NCBI GenBank assembly: GCA_963665785.1
Contig: OY762456.1
Coordinates: forward strand, 3,100,001 to 3,164,000
Reading direction: 5' to 3'
From: UBA7455 sp026713185
GTDB taxonomy: Bacteria; Pseudomonadota; Gammaproteobacteria; Pseudomonadales; Azotimanducaceae
Length of the DNA: 64,000 nt
In this document: piece by piece, positions 32,551 through 40,145 of the stretch
Layout of the letters: each line of letters starts with the position of its first letter
How positions within the stretch are numbered: position 1 is the first letter of the stretch
Notes under the pieces: generated by a model
What the model saw: only the letters and a program-made list of their open reading frames with translations
What the model was told of the DNA's origin: nothing
Databases searched by the model: none
Translations under genes and position numbers: made by a program

Positions 32551-34137
32551 TCAGTGCCTGAAATGGCGCATACCGGTCAATATCATCGCCATTTCATTTT
32601 CATCAACCGCTTTGATGACTTCATCATCATTAATCGAACCACCCGGTTGAATCACTGCTGTGATTCCAGTTTCCGCGGCTGTATCAATGCTGTCCCGGAA
32701 AGGGAAAAAAGCATCTGAAGCCATAACGGACCCCGCAATCTGTAAACCCTCATCATCAGCTTTGATCGCTGCAATCCGTGCACTGTAGACCCGGCTCATC
32801 TGACCCGCACCCACACCGATGGTCCGGCAGTCACGGGCATATACGATGGCATTGGATTTAACGTGTTTTGCCACTTTCCAGGCAAACAACAAATCGTTCA
32901 TTTCTGCATCCGTTGGCGCTCTCTTTGAAACTACCTGCAGGTCTGTCTCCTCGTATAAAGACGTATCCCCGGTTTGCAATAACACCCCGCCACCAACGCG
33001 TTTGAAATCCAGATTGTCTTCACTGTCCGGATTGAAACTGCCACAAACCAGTAATCGCACGTTTTTCTTTGTGGAAAAGGCGGTAAGCGCCTCTGTAGCG
33101 AATCCAGGAGCAATGACAACCTCTACAAATTGTTGTTCCACAATATCCGCTGCAAGCGCACTGTCCACTTCCCTGTTAAACGCAAGAATCCCGCCAAAGG
33201 CCGATGTCGGGTCTGTTTCAAATGCTTTCTGGTAGGCCTGATGGACATCTTCAGATTCTGCTGCTCCACAGGGATTGGCATGTTTGACGATGACACAGGC
33301 TGGCGCGCTAAAAGCTTTGACGCAATTAAGCGCCGCGTCTGTATCAACCACATTGTTATATGACAGTGCCTTCCCCTGAAGCTGCTTTGCGTTAGCAACA
33401 TTGTTACCGGCTGAAGGCTCTTTACCGGCTGCTGAAGGCTCTATATAAAAAGCAGCCTGCTGATGCGGGTTTTCTCCATATCGCATCTCTCCGAGCTTTT
33501 GAAAATGCATGGTATAGGTCGAAGGGAATCTGGTTCTGCCATTTTCTGTAATGGCGCCAAGATAATTGGCAATCGCCGCATCGTAACGGGCAACATGTTC
33601 AAAGGCTTTCACTCCAAGCTGAAAGCGGGTTTCCTTACCCAGCGCGCCACCATTGGCGTTTAATTCATCCAGAACGGGTTCATAGTCATTTACATCTACG
33701 ATCACCGCGACACTTTCCATGTTTTTAGCCGCGGACCGAAGCATGGCAGGTCCACCAATATCGATATTCTCAATTGCATCGGACAATGTGGACCCAGGGT
33801 CAGCCACTGTTTGTTCAAACGGATACAGGTTGACTATGAGTAAATCAATCGGGCTGACCTTACGGGTGCGCATGACCTCATCATCCAGACCACGTCTGCC
33901 GAGTAATCCCCCATGAATTTTTGGATGAAGCGTTTTTACCCTTCCACCCATCATTTCCGGCGAACCGGTATAGTCGGCAACTTCCTGAACTTCCAACCCA
34001 TTGTCCATCAGGTACTGCCATGTACCCCCGGTTGACATGAGATGTACATCCAATGCCGCCAGTCCCCGGGCAATTTTCAATAATCCTGATTTATCCGATA
34101 CGCTTATCAATGCATTGTTGATCCTGACACTGGTCAC
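32551..34137 (-). CDS. purH: bifunctional AICAR transformylase/IMP cyclohydrolase
   Basis: 528 residues, final two steps of IMP synthesis. The N-terminal MGS-like cyclohydrolase domain (ALISVSDKSGLLKIARGL, TGSPEMMGGRVKTLHPKIHGG) and the C-terminal transformylase (RYGENPHQQAAFY, KALSYNNVVDTDAAL, CVIVKHANPCG, SDAFFPFRD) are intact, ending ILTGMRHFRH. Between AFYIE and VANAKQLQGK is an unusual short duplication, EPSAAGKEPSAG, encoded at 33406-33444 by tandem GAGCCTTCAGC-type units. The start overlaps the end of the DUF3426 gene by four bases; in Pseudomonas and relatives dusB and fis normally lie between these two. Confidence 0.97.
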   Translation of the reverse strand: MTSVRINNALISVSDKSGLLKIARGLAALDVHLMSTGGTWQYLMDNGLEVQEVADYTGSPEMMGGRVKTLHPKIHGGLLGRRGLDDEVMRTRKVSPIDLLIVNLYPFEQTVADPGSTLSDAIENIDIGGPAMLRSAAKNMESVAVIVDVNDYEPVLDELNANGGALGKETRFQLGVKAFEHVARYDAAIANYLGAITENGRTRFPSTYTMHFQKLGEMRYGENPHQQAAFYIEPSAAGKEPSAGNNVANAKQLQGKALSYNNVVDTDAALNCVKAFSAPACVIVKHANPCGAAESEDVHQAYQKAFETDPTSAFGGILAFNREVDSALAADIVEQQFVEVVIAPGFATEALTAFSTKKNVRLLVCGSFNPDSEDNLDFKRVGGGVLLQTGDTSLYEETDLQVVSKRAPTDAEMNDLLFAWKVAKHVKSNAIVYARDCRTIGVGAGQMSRVYSARIAAIKADDEGLQIAGSVMASDAFFPFRDSIDTAAETGITAVIQPGGSINDDEVIKAVDENEMAMILTGMRHFRH

Positions 34138-35195
34138 GGGTACTCCTCCGAAACTACAACAGACATTTCATACTCAATAACCTCGCTGCCTGGGTCCAGA
34201 ATTTCCATGGCAAATCTCACCTCTGTTCTGGGGGGGATATACTCGATGTCCCTCAATCCGCTTCCAAGATATTCATCGAAAGTAAATATTCTGGATGCCA
34301 CCAGACCACCGTTCCTGTTCCGGAACTGAAGCTTGACTGACGGGAATCGCTGTTTGTATTGCGCCGAATTCCGTACCATCGCATCGACTATCAGTGCATC
34401 GGAAATATAGGGATGGCTACTGACCTGCAGGTTCTCTGTAGTCAGGGCCTGTGGATTATTGTAGTCCGGTAACGAACATTCCAGGAATTGACAAGCTTCA
34501 AGGAAGTAAGACCGAAATCGATCATCCATGACCATTTGATCAAAGTTGAACCAGCCGTATTGGGCTATACCCAGTAAAAGGAGCAGCAAAATACCAGCAA
34601 TCCGTAAAAAAACATTACGGGACCTGGGCTCGCTGCTCTCAATCGCGGTTTCTCCGGCTGTATTTTCTGTCTGAGCGAATGTCTCTGACGTATTCTCTTG
34701 AGAGTATTGCAAAGGGTCAACCTGCGCCTGTATATCTCCGTAAGTATCCTTATCGGACTTGTCCCGGGTCGAAAAACTCTCCTGTCCCTGTGGAATACCA
34801 TCATCCTGCTGGCGGCCTTGTACCTCTGAACTACCTTGAACGTGCTGGCCTCTTTGTACCTGTGGACTGTCTTGTACCTGCGGACTGTCTTGTACCTGTG
34901 GACTGTCTTGTACCTGCGGACTGTCCTGTACCTGCGGGCTGCCTTGTACCTGCGGGCTGCCTTGTACCTGCGGGCTGCCTTGTACCTGCGGGCTGCTTAG
35001 TTTCTGTTGGCTGTCTTGATCATGCTGGCTGCCTTGAACCGGTGGACTGCTCTGTTCCTGCAGATAACTCTCAGCCTGAAAAACGGTCAGACAGGAGCCA
35101 CACCGTACCGTACCTTCAGCTATCTGTAATTGCTCTTCGGAGACCCGGAATGAGGTATTGCACTGGGGACAGCGAGTAATCTTCCCTGTGTTCAT
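34134..35195 (-). CDS. zinc-ribbon/DUF3426 membrane protein with SPQVQ repeats
   Basis: 353 residues from the ATG at 35195; upstream in-frame codons overlap the prmA end and are rejected. The N-terminus is a MJ0042-type zinc ribbon (CPQCNTSFRV...CGSCLTVF). Then comes a low-complexity linker with eight consecutive SPQVQ(G/D/R) hexapeptides plus degenerate ones, a single membrane helix (FLRIAGILLLLLLGIAQYGW) and a C-terminal DUF3426 domain, presumably periplasmic. The family sits beside prmA in many gammaproteobacteria; its function is unknown. It precedes purH with a four-base overlap. Confidence 0.88.
   Translation of the reverse strand: MNTGKITRCPQCNTSFRVSEEQLQIAEGTVRCGSCLTVFQAESYLQEQSSPPVQGSQHDQDSQQKLSSPQVQGSPQVQGSPQVQGSPQVQDSPQVQDSPQVQDSPQVQDSPQVQRGQHVQGSSEVQGRQQDDGIPQGQESFSTRDKSDKDTYGDIQAQVDPLQYSQENTSETFAQTENTAGETAIESSEPRSRNVFLRIAGILLLLLLGIAQYGWFNFDQMVMDDRFRSYFLEACQFLECSLPDYNNPQALTTENLQVSSHPYISDALIVDAMVRNSAQYKQRFPSVKLQFRNRNGGLVASRIFTFDEYLGSGLRDIEYIPPRTEVRFAMEILDPGSEVIEYEMSVVVSEEYP
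34854..34997. repeat. 18-nt coding minisatellite, eight units
   Basis: Eight head-to-tail copies of an 18-bp unit (plus strand TTGTACCTGYGGRCTGYC), beginning at 34854, 34872 and so on every 18 bases. On the minus strand they encode SPQVQx hexapeptides in the DUF3426 protein. The central and 3' plus-strand units are nearly identical, a sign of recent slippage; flanking units are degenerate (SPPVQGSQHDQ, GQHVQGSSEVQG). The unit is a multiple of three, so length changes keep frame. Confidence 0.9.
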
Positions 35196-35223
35196 CTGAA
35201 ATTCCTGATGGATGAATGGACAA

Positions 35224-36144
35224 TCAACATGACGGACAGTCAGATTCAGGCGCGTACAGGACAGAATCAGGATTTGACGACTCATGGCCGGAATAGTGCT
35301 GCATCAGCCATCCATCCAAAGTGACTTCCGCTGACATGGGCAACATCCGGTAAGCTTCTTTAACCCTGTCGCCCTGGTCCGCCTTGATACCCGACAGAAC
35401 CAGATCACCTGAAGGTCGCAATAACCTGGTCAGTATGTGACTTAAATCAATCAATGGTTGTGCAAGAATATTGGCCAGAACAACATCAAAAACCGGTGGC
35501 AGAACTTTATCCGGTTCGGCAATGGTCAATTTCCCAAGGACATCATTGTGAGCCGCGTTTTCACGAGTTGCCATCAGGGCCTGTGGATCATGATCAACAG
35601 CCACCACTTGCTCAGCCCCAAGCAGACACGCAGCTATGCTGAGAATTCCAGAGCCACAGCCAAAATCAAGCACACTCTTTTTCCCCATATCAGATGCATC
35701 CAGCCATTCCAGACAGAGTCTGGTGGTGGCATGAGTTCCTGTACCGAACGCCAGTCCGGGGTCCAGTTTAATTATAACCGCGTTTTTTTCAGATATGTCG
35801 AGTTCATGAGGACAAACCCACAATCGTCGACCAAATTTCACAGGCTGGAAATGTTGCAGCCATTCCCTCTCCCACTGACGATCAGCAATTTCTTCAGTGT
35901 GCAGCAACCTGAATCCCAGGCAATTGATCTGCTGCTCAAGAGCGATCAGATTGACATCATCTTCGAACAGGCCAACAACCTGAACTTCTTCCCACAACGG
36001 TATTTCTTCCAAACCCGGTTCGTACAATGGATCATCGCCCGCATCCATTACCGTTACCGATACTGCACCATTAGACCAAAAGCACTGTTCGAGTTTATCA
36101 ATCGCCTTTTGAGGCGCTGTTGCCGCAACATTCCTCCAAAGCAA
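35224..36144 (-). CDS. prmA: ribosomal protein L11 methyltransferase
   Basis: 306 residues. Trimethylates ribosomal protein L11 using S-adenosylmethionine. The SAM motif VLDFGCGSGILSIAACLLGA and the PrmA hallmarks LDPGLAFGTGTHATTRLCLEWL and VLANILAQPL are present. The start is TTG at 36144, four bases after the accC stop codon; AGGTGA overlapping that stop gives an ideal ribosome site, so the rare start is well supported. The C-terminus carries about 18 extra residues (HESSNPDSVLYAPESDC) past the usual end. The next gene begins 28 bases downstream. Confidence 0.96.
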   Translation of the reverse strand: MLWRNVAATAPQKAIDKLEQCFWSNGAVSVTVMDAGDDPLYEPGLEEIPLWEEVQVVGLFEDDVNLIALEQQINCLGFRLLHTEEIADRQWEREWLQHFQPVKFGRRLWVCPHELDISEKNAVIIKLDPGLAFGTGTHATTRLCLEWLDASDMGKKSVLDFGCGSGILSIAACLLGAEQVVAVDHDPQALMATRENAAHNDVLGKLTIAEPDKVLPPVFDVVLANILAQPLIDLSHILTRLLRPSGDLVLSGIKADQGDRVKEAYRMLPMSAEVTLDGWLMQHYSGHESSNPDSVLYAPESDCPSC

Positions 36145-36148
36145 TCGA

Positions 36149-37465
36149 TCACCTCTTCAACTGATCGAGGAAACCAGTGTGCACATCTCCGTTGCGAAAT
36201 TGGTCACTGGAGATTACCTGTATCAGATTATTCCTGTTGGTATCGACACCTTCGATGGATAATTCGTCCATCATTCGTCGCATTTTTTGCACTGTCCTGT
36301 CACGGTCTGTATCCAAAGCAACAAGTTTGGCTATAAGAGAATCAAACTGATGTGGAATCCTGTAACCATTGTACAGATGTGAATCCACCCTTACACCCGG
36401 TCCTGCCGGGAAATTTATGTTGGATACCACCCCGGGGCATGGGCGATATTCATCGTCTTCCGCATTGAGCCGACACTCCATTGCACATCCACTAAAGATC
36501 ACATCCGCCTGAGTTAGCGTCAGACGATCCAAAATGGCAGTTTCTATCTGCAGGCGGACAATATCCACACCAGAGATCATCTCCGATATCGCGTGTTCCA
36601 CCTGAATCCTGGTATTCATTTCCAGGAAATAAAATTCACCATCCTGATATAGAAACTCAAGGGTTCCGGCATTGCGGTATTTCATTTTCCTGACCGCAGA
36701 AACTGCCAGGTCACACAGATTATCCAGCAACTGCTGTGGAACATTGGGTGCGGGTGCTTCCTCAATAACTTTCTGCTGGCGCCTCTGAATTGAACATTCA
36801 CGGGTACCCAGGTGAATGGCTCCACCATGACCATCACCCAGAACCTGCACTTCTATGTGCCTGGCATTGTCCAGGAACTTCTCAATGTAGACGGTATTGT
36901 CACCAAAAACAGACGAAGCCTCCGATTGTGCCTCTGCAAATGCGACGGTACAGGATGATTCATCTTCAACAACACGAATACCGCGACCACCACCACCAAA
37001 AGCAGCCTTGATCAATACCGGGAAACCCACTTCGCGAGCAATATTCAACGCATCCTGTAAATTCGAAACAGCATCACATGAACCAGGGACAGACTGTAAA
37101 CCCAGAGTATTCAATTTTGCACGGGCATTAGCCTTGTTGCCCATGGAAGCAATCTGATCTTCAGTAGGGCCAATGAACTTAAGGTCATTCTGTTCCACCA
37201 TACGGCAAAACATGGAATCTTCGGAAAGAAAACCGTATCCGGGATGAACCATCTCACAACCGGATACAAGAGCAGCAGTAATGAGGCTTTCACGGTTCAG
37301 ATAATCAAATTCACTGATACAGATAGTTTCATCCGCATATCGAAGATGAAGCAGGTCTTTATCAACCCTGGCATAGGGTGCAACCGTCGCAATACCCATC
37401 TCTTTACAGGTTCGGATCACCCGGAGGGCAATCTCACCCCGGTTTGCAATCAGGAGCTTTTGCAT
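36149..37465 (-). CDS. accC: biotin carboxylase subunit of acetyl-CoA carboxylase
   Basis: 438 residues, slightly below the usual 445-450. It carboxylates biotin on AccB with ATP and bicarbonate. Seen are QKLLIANRGEIALRVIRTCKEMGI, the glycine loop AAFGGGGRGIRVV, and EMNTRIQVEHAISEMISGVD. The last differs from the near-universal HPVTEM (here HAISEM), a substitution beside the biotin-binding region. It starts three bases after the accB stop and is followed closely by prmA. Confidence 0.97.
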   Translation of the reverse strand: MQKLLIANRGEIALRVIRTCKEMGIATVAPYARVDKDLLHLRYADETICISEFDYLNRESLITAALVSGCEMVHPGYGFLSEDSMFCRMVEQNDLKFIGPTEDQIASMGNKANARAKLNTLGLQSVPGSCDAVSNLQDALNIAREVGFPVLIKAAFGGGGRGIRVVEDESSCTVAFAEAQSEASSVFGDNTVYIEKFLDNARHIEVQVLGDGHGGAIHLGTRECSIQRRQQKVIEEAPAPNVPQQLLDNLCDLAVSAVRKMKYRNAGTLEFLYQDGEFYFLEMNTRIQVEHAISEMISGVDIVRLQIETAILDRLTLTQADVIFSGCAMECRLNAEDDEYRPCPGVVSNINFPAGPGVRVDSHLYNGYRIPHQFDSLIAKLVALDTDRDRTVQKMRRMMDELSIEGVDTNRNNLIQVISSDQFRNGDVHTGFLDQLKR

Positions 37466-37468
37466 CTC

Positions 37469-37888
37469 TCAGATAATGGTAAACATCGGTTGGTCAAATT
37501 CGACCGATGATTCATTTTCAACCAGAATCGCTTCCACCACTCCGGAATACGTCGATTTGATCTGATTCATCATTTTCATCGATTCAATTATGCAGAGCAC
37601 ATCACCAACCTTGACCCGATCGCCAACTTCCACAAAAGGTGGTGACCCGGGAGATGGCGCCTGATAGTAAGTACCGACCATTGGCGCCGTTACGATCTTC
37701 CCCCGTGTGGCTTTTTCCACTGATGGTTCCGCTGCGGGGACAGGATCCTGAACTGCTGTTGTGGAGTGCACAACCGTCGTGGTCTGCCGTGAGATTCTGA
37801 CGGCCTGCTCACCTTCCTTTATTTCAATTTCCGAGAGGTTCGATTCTTCCATCAGATTGATGAGCTTTTTGACTTTTCTTATGTCCAT
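37469..37888 (-). CDS. accB: biotin carboxyl carrier protein of acetyl-CoA carboxylase
   Basis: 139 residues. The biotinyl domain fills the C-terminal half (GTYYQAPSPGSPPFVEVGDRV...), with the biotin-accepting K105 in ESMKMMNQ (canonical EAMKM). The N-terminal MDIRKVKKLINLMEESNLSEIEI is the family's conserved start, and a Pro/Ala/Thr-rich linker joins the parts. It precedes accC with a three-base gap. About 150 bases separate it from aroQ upstream; that gap holds a terminator-like hairpin. Confidence 0.97.
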   Translation of the reverse strand: MDIRKVKKLINLMEESNLSEIEIKEGEQAVRISRQTTTVVHSTTAVQDPVPAAEPSVEKATRGKIVTAPMVGTYYQAPSPGSPPFVEVGDRVKVGDVLCIIESMKMMNQIKSTYSGVVEAILVENESSVEFDQPMFTII

Positions 37889-38016
37889 ACCCGACTCCTT
37901 TGCGAAACCACAAAATCGTGCCAGTGATTTCTGTACAAGATACTGTTCTATGAAGCGTGATCAATATGTCGACAACTCAATGTGAAAATCATCATATTGG
38001 AAACAGTAACAAACCG

Positions 38017-38040
38017 GGAGGCTGTCCGGGAACAGCCTCC
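38017..38040 (-). terminator. hairpin at the end of aroQ
   Basis: GGAGGCTGT-CCGGGA-ACAGCCTCC forms a perfect 9-bp stem with a 6-base loop, beginning exactly at the aroQ stop codon. On the minus strand it is followed by CCCGGTTTGTTA, only weakly T-rich, so intrinsic termination is possible but incomplete. It separates aroQ from accBC. Confidence 0.5.
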
Positions 38041-38483
38041 TAGACCTTTTTCGACAGATGTTGCAGTGCTGCCTCTACGGCCAGACTATATCCAAGGGAA
38101 CCCAGACCGACAATTGAACCCTCTGCCACATCGGTAAAATATGAATGTCTGCGAAATTCCTCACGCTTGAATATATTCGACAGGTGCACTTCGATAAAGG
38201 GAATGGACACACCGGTGAGTGCATCCCGCAAGGCTACACTGGTATGAGTAAAGGCGCCTGGATTAATGATGATGAATGCAGTGTTTCCCCGTGCAGATTG
38301 TACCTTATCAACCAGTTCATGCTCTGCATTTGACTGGAAAGCCTCAAATTCATGGCCAGCTGTTATAATTTTGCCTTTAAGTTGACCATTTATACCCACT
38401 AACGTCTCGGAACCGTACATATCCGGTTCTCTTATACCCAGCAAATTCAAATTCGGACCGTGTAGTACCAATATTTTTGACAT
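38040..38483 (-). CDS. aroQ: type II 3-dehydroquinate dehydratase
   Basis: 147 residues, dodecameric-type dehydroquinase of the shikimate pathway. Signatures: VLHGPNLNLLGIREPDMYG at the N-terminus with the active-site Arg and Tyr, FIIINPGAFTHTSVALRDAL, and IEVHLSNIFKREEFRRHSYF. The gene heads the aroQ-accB-accC-prmA cluster found in Pseudomonas-type gammaproteobacteria. A truncated dsbD-derived gene lies upstream on the same strand. Confidence 0.96.
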   Translation of the reverse strand: MSKILVLHGPNLNLLGIREPDMYGSETLVGINGQLKGKIITAGHEFEAFQSNAEHELVDKVQSARGNTAFIIINPGAFTHTSVALRDALTGVSIPFIEVHLSNIFKREEFRRHSYFTDVAEGSIVGLGSLGYSLAVEAALQHLSKKV

Positions 38484-38494
38484 TTTTCATTTTT

Positions 38495-38517
38495 CCTGAA
38501 AATAACGCCATTTCAGG
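38495..38517 (+). terminator. small hairpin followed by T-run
   Basis: CCTGAAA-ATAACGCCA-TTTCAGG is a perfect 7-bp stem; on the plus strand it is followed by CATTTTTTT. No plus-strand gene ends nearby, so this could be a chance terminator or a 5'-UTR structure in front of aroQ on the minus strand. The structure is clear and its role is not. Confidence 0.3.
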
Positions 38518-38580
38518 CATTTTTTTAAGAAGTTACAGAATTTATACTCTCATTCCTTACCGGCCAGTGCAACCGGAAAT

Positions 38581-39015
38581 CTACAGCAAAACCTCATGTT
38601 TCTGCTTTGGATAACACAATCCAGCCTCGGCGCAACCCTGGTATGTCACTGACACATGACGCTGCTCAACCACGTCCTCTACCTGGACAGTAACCGTAAG
38701 TTCCTTGAAATACACCTCCACATCACCAAAGTATTCGTCATGTTTTACTACACCAGCAGGAATGACAGGGTCACCGTGAGCACCAGACAATTCCATGGAT
38801 AATTGCTGTCGGTATAGATAATATCCCGGGGCTATTTGCCAGTGTAATTTAACCTCATTGTCAACTTCTACAACAGTCAGTATGAATGCCCGTTCAACCG
38901 GCAGAAACTCAGAGTCTTTTTCGAGGCTCAATGGCTTTTTCAGTAATTCATCGGCAAAAACGACCGGGATCATTATCGCGCAGCAAAGCACCCAAATGAA
39001 GAAGAGTTTTGGCAT
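38581..39015 (-). CDS. stand-alone DsbD N-terminal (alpha) domain
   Basis: About 144 residues: a signal peptide (LFFIWVLCCAIMIPVVFA) then a complete DsbD N-terminal immunoglobulin-like domain with YYLYRQQL and the redox pair in YQGCAEAGLCYPKQK (two Cys six apart, as Cys103/Cys109 of E. coli DsbD). It stops right after this domain (EVLL). The eight-helix membrane part and C-terminal thioredoxin domain of DsbD are absent; downstream is aroQ, the usual neighbour of full dsbD. The protein could still pass electrons in the periplasm if a separate CcdA/DsbD-beta exists. The start is uncertain between 39027 and 39015. Confidence 0.82.
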   Translation of the reverse strand: MPKLFFIWVLCCAIMIPVVFADELLKKPLSLEKDSEFLPVERAFILTVVEVDNEVKLHWQIAPGYYLYRQQLSMELSGAHGDPVIPAGVVKHDEYFGDVEVYFKELTVTVQVEDVVEQRHVSVTYQGCAEAGLCYPKQKHEVLL

Positions 39016-39047
39016 ACTATGGATCATGATAAAACCGGATTATCTGT

Positions 39048-39722
39048 GTGTCGGACACTGTTAAGCTTGTTCTGTTCCTTGCAGTCATCTCCGGGTGTAC
39101 ACCTTCAGTTACCGTGACTGTGGAAGTAACAGAAACTGATGTTATCACGCCAACCGAACCCATTGAGGAAATTGTAACAAACCCGTTGATCGGACAGTTA
39201 CTTTCCGAGGCGGAAGAAGCTTTTGACCGCAATTACCTCACAACTCCGGTTGGAGACAATGCTTATTCGAGATACCTGCAGGTATTGTCCCTGGACCCTG
39301 GGAACATCGAGGCTGAACAGGGTATAGCCAATATCGTGGACAGATATCTGGATTGGGCAATTGTTAACGCCAGAAACGACAATATCAGAAAAGCAACGGA
39401 TTATCTGAACAAGGCAAAATCCATAGATAACACACATCCTGGCATACCCTCGATCACATCACTTATCACAGACTCGCAAAATAGAAAATCTGTTTCATTC
39501 CCACTGAATTCTTCTGATCTCATTGCTGGAAACCAGCTGATCCTGGAACAATTACATGAGGTCGCCAAAGAAATACAAAATTTAAATGCTACCGTAGTCA
39601 TCAAGGCGGCTACAGACTCACTGGGCAGATGGATTTATCAACAGCTCAACCAGACATCCGATAATAGAGTCAGTGCCACCTTCGAATACCACCCTTCCCC
39701 ACAAATCATTTTAAAGTATTAG
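39048..39722 (+). CDS. predicted lipoprotein with TPR-like region
   Basis: 224 residues. The N-terminus has a short hydrophobic segment ending V-I-S-G-C at residues 13-17, a lipobox, so Cys17 may be lipidated and the protein anchored in a membrane facing the periplasm. The middle (YSRYLQVLSLDPGNIEAEQGIANIVDRYLDWAI) has TPR spacing. The C-terminus looks like a small strand-rich domain. The start is probably GTG at 39048, without a strong ribosome site. No family is recognised. It is divergent from the DsbD-alpha gene, which is also periplasmic. Confidence 0.65.
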   Translation: MSDTVKLVLFLAVISGCTPSVTVTVEVTETDVITPTEPIEEIVTNPLIGQLLSEAEEAFDRNYLTTPVGDNAYSRYLQVLSLDPGNIEAEQGIANIVDRYLDWAIVNARNDNIRKATDYLNKAKSIDNTHPGIPSITSLITDSQNRKSVSFPLNSSDLIAGNQLILEQLHEVAKEIQNLNATVVIKAATDSLGRWIYQQLNQTSDNRVSATFEYHPSPQIILKY

Positions 39723-39775
39723 CGGAACCTGTTCCAAAACCAATACCTGCAAACAAACACAAAATTCGACCCACA

Positions 39776-39922
39776 GCTGATGGCTTTGGGGTGTTCATTT
39801 GCGTGAGCCTAATGTCGGAGCGCCGAGCTGGAGGAGAGAGGCTACAGGCTCTCGGGGGAAGTGAGGATATCCCGGAGGGACGCGCAGACGCTGGTGCAAA
39901 TGAATGCCCCAAAGCCATCTGC
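39776..39922 (+). repeat. full copy of 147-nt dispersed element (third locus)
   Basis: Same length and order as the copy at 23121: left arm 39776-39802, right arm 39896-39922, with one mismatch in the outermost bases (GCTGATGG). The internal hairpin is GAGAG/CTCTC (39836-39840 with 39849-39853) around the loop GCTACAGG, where the other copy has GCATG/CATGC: three of five pairs changed on both sides. The right end continues into tandem partial units. Confidence 0.85.
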
Positions 39923-40080
39923 GAACAGCCTCGTTAACAAAACAAGCCAACCAGTACAACATTCAACCCACAGCAAACGAATGCCCAAAGCCATCTGCGA
40001 ACAGCTTCATTAATAAAACGATCTACCAAATAAGTACAACATCCGACAAACAGCAAACGAATGCCCCAAATCCATCTGCG
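39896..40080 (+). repeat. tandem ~80-bp units of element right end plus flank
   Basis: The right arm (AATGCCCCAAAGCCATCTGCG) is followed by a segment containing GTACAACATTCAACCCACAGC, then the arm recurs at about 39974-40000 and again at about 40054-40080, giving three head-to-tail units of roughly 80 bp with diverged spacers. The spacer TCTACCAAATAAGTACAACA also precedes the truncated copy at 4136. The units contain no gene. Confidence 0.7.
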
Positions 40081-40089
40081 AACATTCTA

Positions 40090-40135
40090 AATTAAGTAAA
40101 CTGCCCCCCGAATAGAGTAAACTACTCCCTGACAG
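40090..40135 (+). repeat. AAGTAAACTG motif copy near DUF2333 start
   Basis: AATTAAGTAAACTGCCCCCCG followed by AATAG and a second partial AGTAAACTACTCCCTGAC. It matches the pair at 5206-5262 closely. It ends ten bases before the DUF2333 start codon and merges with its ribosome site region (CAGGAG). Confidence 0.5.
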
Positions 40136-40145
40136 GAGATTACCC

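Noticed and set aside
31962..32561. 199-codon plus-strand frame over the purD start region
   Set aside because: Antisense to the conserved purD ATP-grasp region; no ribosome site and no family resemblance.
34854..34997. CRISPR-like appearance of regular repeats
   Set aside because: The units are directly adjacent 18-mers without spacers and they encode a hexapeptide repeat in frame; it is a coding minisatellite.
35458..36336. 292-codon open frame on the plus strand
   Set aside because: Antisense to prmA and the end of accC, both of which are unmistakable; shadow frame only.
39896..40080. Possible CRISPR array
   Set aside because: Only three arms, spacing of about 80 bp, related spacers and no cas genes; it is a repeat cluster of the 147-nt element.
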